Positions 5,205 to 6,178 of a stretch of 6,178 nt of DNA are shown here, one piece after another. Within the stretch, counting starts at the first letter, position 1; each line of letters starts with the position of its first letter. The stretch comes from Anaerolineales bacterium (GTDB lineage Bacteria; Chloroflexota; Anaerolineae; 4572-78; NAK82), in contig JAHELX010000378.1 in assembly GCA_024643945.1 (NCBI GenBank), positions 1 to 6,178 on the forward strand, written 5' to 3'. The notes below the pieces were generated by a model. It worked only from the letters and a program-made list of their open reading frames with translations. It was not told where the DNA came from and ran no database searches. Position numbers and translations under genes: made by a program.

Positions 5205-6178
5205 TGTCCCGACCTCATCCCGCAAGCCGAGACTCAGGCGATAGTCACCTGGGGTCACGTCGCCCGGCAGGAAGAGGTCGAACTGGGCACGTACTATCTC
5301 GCCTGGCTCCCAGCCTCCTGTCGGATAATCCACGCCCGCCGCCGGAAAGACCCCCTCGGCGACCGGCGAAGATGGGTTGGCGGCCGGTGCCAGGCGCAAC
5401 GCCACCTGCCAATCGGTTGGGGTCCGGCTTTGAGCCTGCCAATAGAGAGTCAGGTGCAGCGGATCGCCCGGATGCAGCGCGGTATCGGGGTCGTAGCGAT
5501 GACCAAGCTTGTAGCGGTCGTAGCCCAGCAGGCGAAGCGGCCCCAAGTCGACGCCAGCCGGGTGATGGAAGCGCAGCGCCGCCACGGGCAGCGGCGTCGC
5601 CGGCCGTTCAATGCTGAAAGTCCCCAACACCACAGAGTCGCCGCCGGCGGCGGAGTGCCCGGAGGTTACCGCCAGTCGCTGACCGGTGACGGCATCGTAT
5701 AATCCGACGATGATGCGATGCTCACCCGGCGGCGTCCCCGGCTCGATGAACAGACCGCGACGGTCGAGCACCGGCAAGCCAGGCTTCCAGTCCATGGTAG
5801 AGATTACCGGTTCCGCGTCCCGCTGGCCGACCAGGTGGTCGGCTGCGTCGAGGGCCTGTATAAACACCACGTAGCGAGTATTGAGGGGAGCATCGGTCGT
5901 CCAACGGAGTTGAACCTGCACGATCTCCCCCGGAACGGTCTGCGTCGACGAAGTGGGGGCGAAGTCCCCGCTGGGGGCGAAGTCCCCATTGCGGGACGGG
6001 TAAACCAGCCGGTAACCGGTGAGCGTCACATGATCGCCCAGGCGAACATCAGCCGGTGTTAAGTCACCAGGGGGCAGCGGCGCCGCATAGCTGACCAGCC
6101 GCACGTTCCCCACCCAGGTGTCGGTCGCCTTAAAGGCGTGCCCGTCCAGCCAGCCCTCGATCAGGCCCGCCGGATCGC
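5160..6178 (-). CDS. C-terminal part of a probable membrane glycosyltransferase with two tandem beta-sandwich domains (5' end outside window)
   Basis: The frame is open from the right edge to a TGA at 5162-5160, giving the last 338 residues. The first 40 (PAGLIEGWLDGHAFKATDTW then VGNVRLVSYA) resemble the end of the extracytoplasmic part of GT39/PMT-type glycosyltransferases of Chloroflexota, where a line about the substrate-facing domain closes in NVRLVxYA. Two related beta-rich domains follow, residues about 46-191 and 210-338. Each has a LxGYR/LLGYD opening, a PGExVxVxLRW or PGDPLHLTLYW strand, a long WxPG loop, and PPGEHRIIVGLYD or TPGDYRLSLGLRD. Domain A ends with VLGTFSIE and domain B with FILALISVE, a natural last strand. 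No membrane helix or catalytic residue lies in the window, so the enzyme assignment is inferred from the tail alone. A GTG at 6113 is inside the gene, not a start. The role is probably envelope glycan or lipid-linked sugar transfer. Confidence 0.65.
   Translation of the reverse strand, partial: DPAGLIEGWLDGHAFKATDTWVGNVRLVSYAAPLPPGDLTPADVRLGDHVTLTGYRLVYPSRNGDFAPSGDFAPTSSTQTVPGEIVQVQLRWTTDAPLNTRYVVFIQALDAADHLVGQRDAEPVISTMDWKPGLPVLDRRGLFIEPGTPPGEHRIIVGLYDAVTGQRLAVTSGHSAAGGDSVVLGTFSIERPATPLPVAALRFHHPAGVDLGPLRLLGYDRYKLGHRYDPDTALHPGDPLHLTLYWQAQSRTPTDWQVALRLAPAANPSSPVAEGVFPAAGVDYPTGGWEPGEIVRAQFDLFLPGDVTPGDYRLSLGLRDEVGTSEGGTFILALISVE
5954..5987 (-). repeat. In-frame tandem palindromic repeat inside the beta-sandwich gene
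   Basis: TGGGGGCGAAGTCCCC occurs twice exactly (5954-5969 and 5972-5987), an 18-bp period. Each unit is self-complementary at its ends (GGGG/CCCC). Read on the minus strand it encodes GDFAPS-GDFAPT, a peptide duplication in the loop between the first two strands of domain A (fragment residues 64-75). The period is a multiple of three, so the frame is preserved. Confidence 0.8.

Noticed and set aside
6111..6113. GTG at 6113-6111 as the start of the beta-sandwich gene
   Set aside because: The frame stays open to the right edge and the upstream residues (GLIEGWLDGHAFKATDTW) continue a recognisable domain end, so the gene begins outside the window.

Overview
The window holds three genes, none of them ordinary housekeeping. 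The moderately GC-rich sequence, the transporters fused to universal stress protein (USP) domains, and the long extracellular beta-sandwich tail of a glycosyltransferase-like protein suggest a Chloroflexota bacterium, probably of the Anaerolineae/Caldilineae type. That assignment rests on protein style alone; there is no marker gene in the window.

Layout. Bases 1-2138 (minus strand) encode an APC-superfamily amino-acid permease that continues into two cytoplasmic USP domains; its 3' end lies beyond the left edge. Bases 2718-5204 (plus strand) encode a second permease-USP-USP fusion whose membrane part resembles the KUP/KimA potassium transporters rather than amino-acid permeases. The two genes diverge from a 579-bp intergenic region. 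Bases 5160-6178 (minus strand) hold the C-terminal part of a third protein, two tandem beta-sandwich domains resembling the tails of Chloroflexota membrane glycosyltransferases (GT39/PMT type). It converges on the KUP-like gene and overlaps its 3' end by 45 bp.

The intergenic region is the richest part. It contains an extended -10 promoter for the leftward gene, and a TTGACA-N17-TAGACT promoter for the rightward gene with a 6-2-6 palindrome over the predicted start site. A 105-bp nested palindrome lies exactly between the two promoters, and a shorter rearranged relative of it lies in the leader of the leftward gene. The leader of the KUP-like gene carries a strong intrinsic terminator preceded by hairpins that compete with it. 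This is the architecture of a transcription attenuator or riboswitch, and I do not recognise its sensor class.

How it may fit together (inference): two unrelated APC-type transporters, each with its own tandem nucleotide-binding USP module, share a divergent control region, as expected for paired stress or osmotic uptake of amino acids and potassium. In both proteins the USP1 nucleotide loop ends in Gly-Arg instead of Gly-Ser/Thr; in the KUP-like protein USP2 keeps Gly-Ser. This points to asymmetric nucleotide sensing by an internal USP pair.
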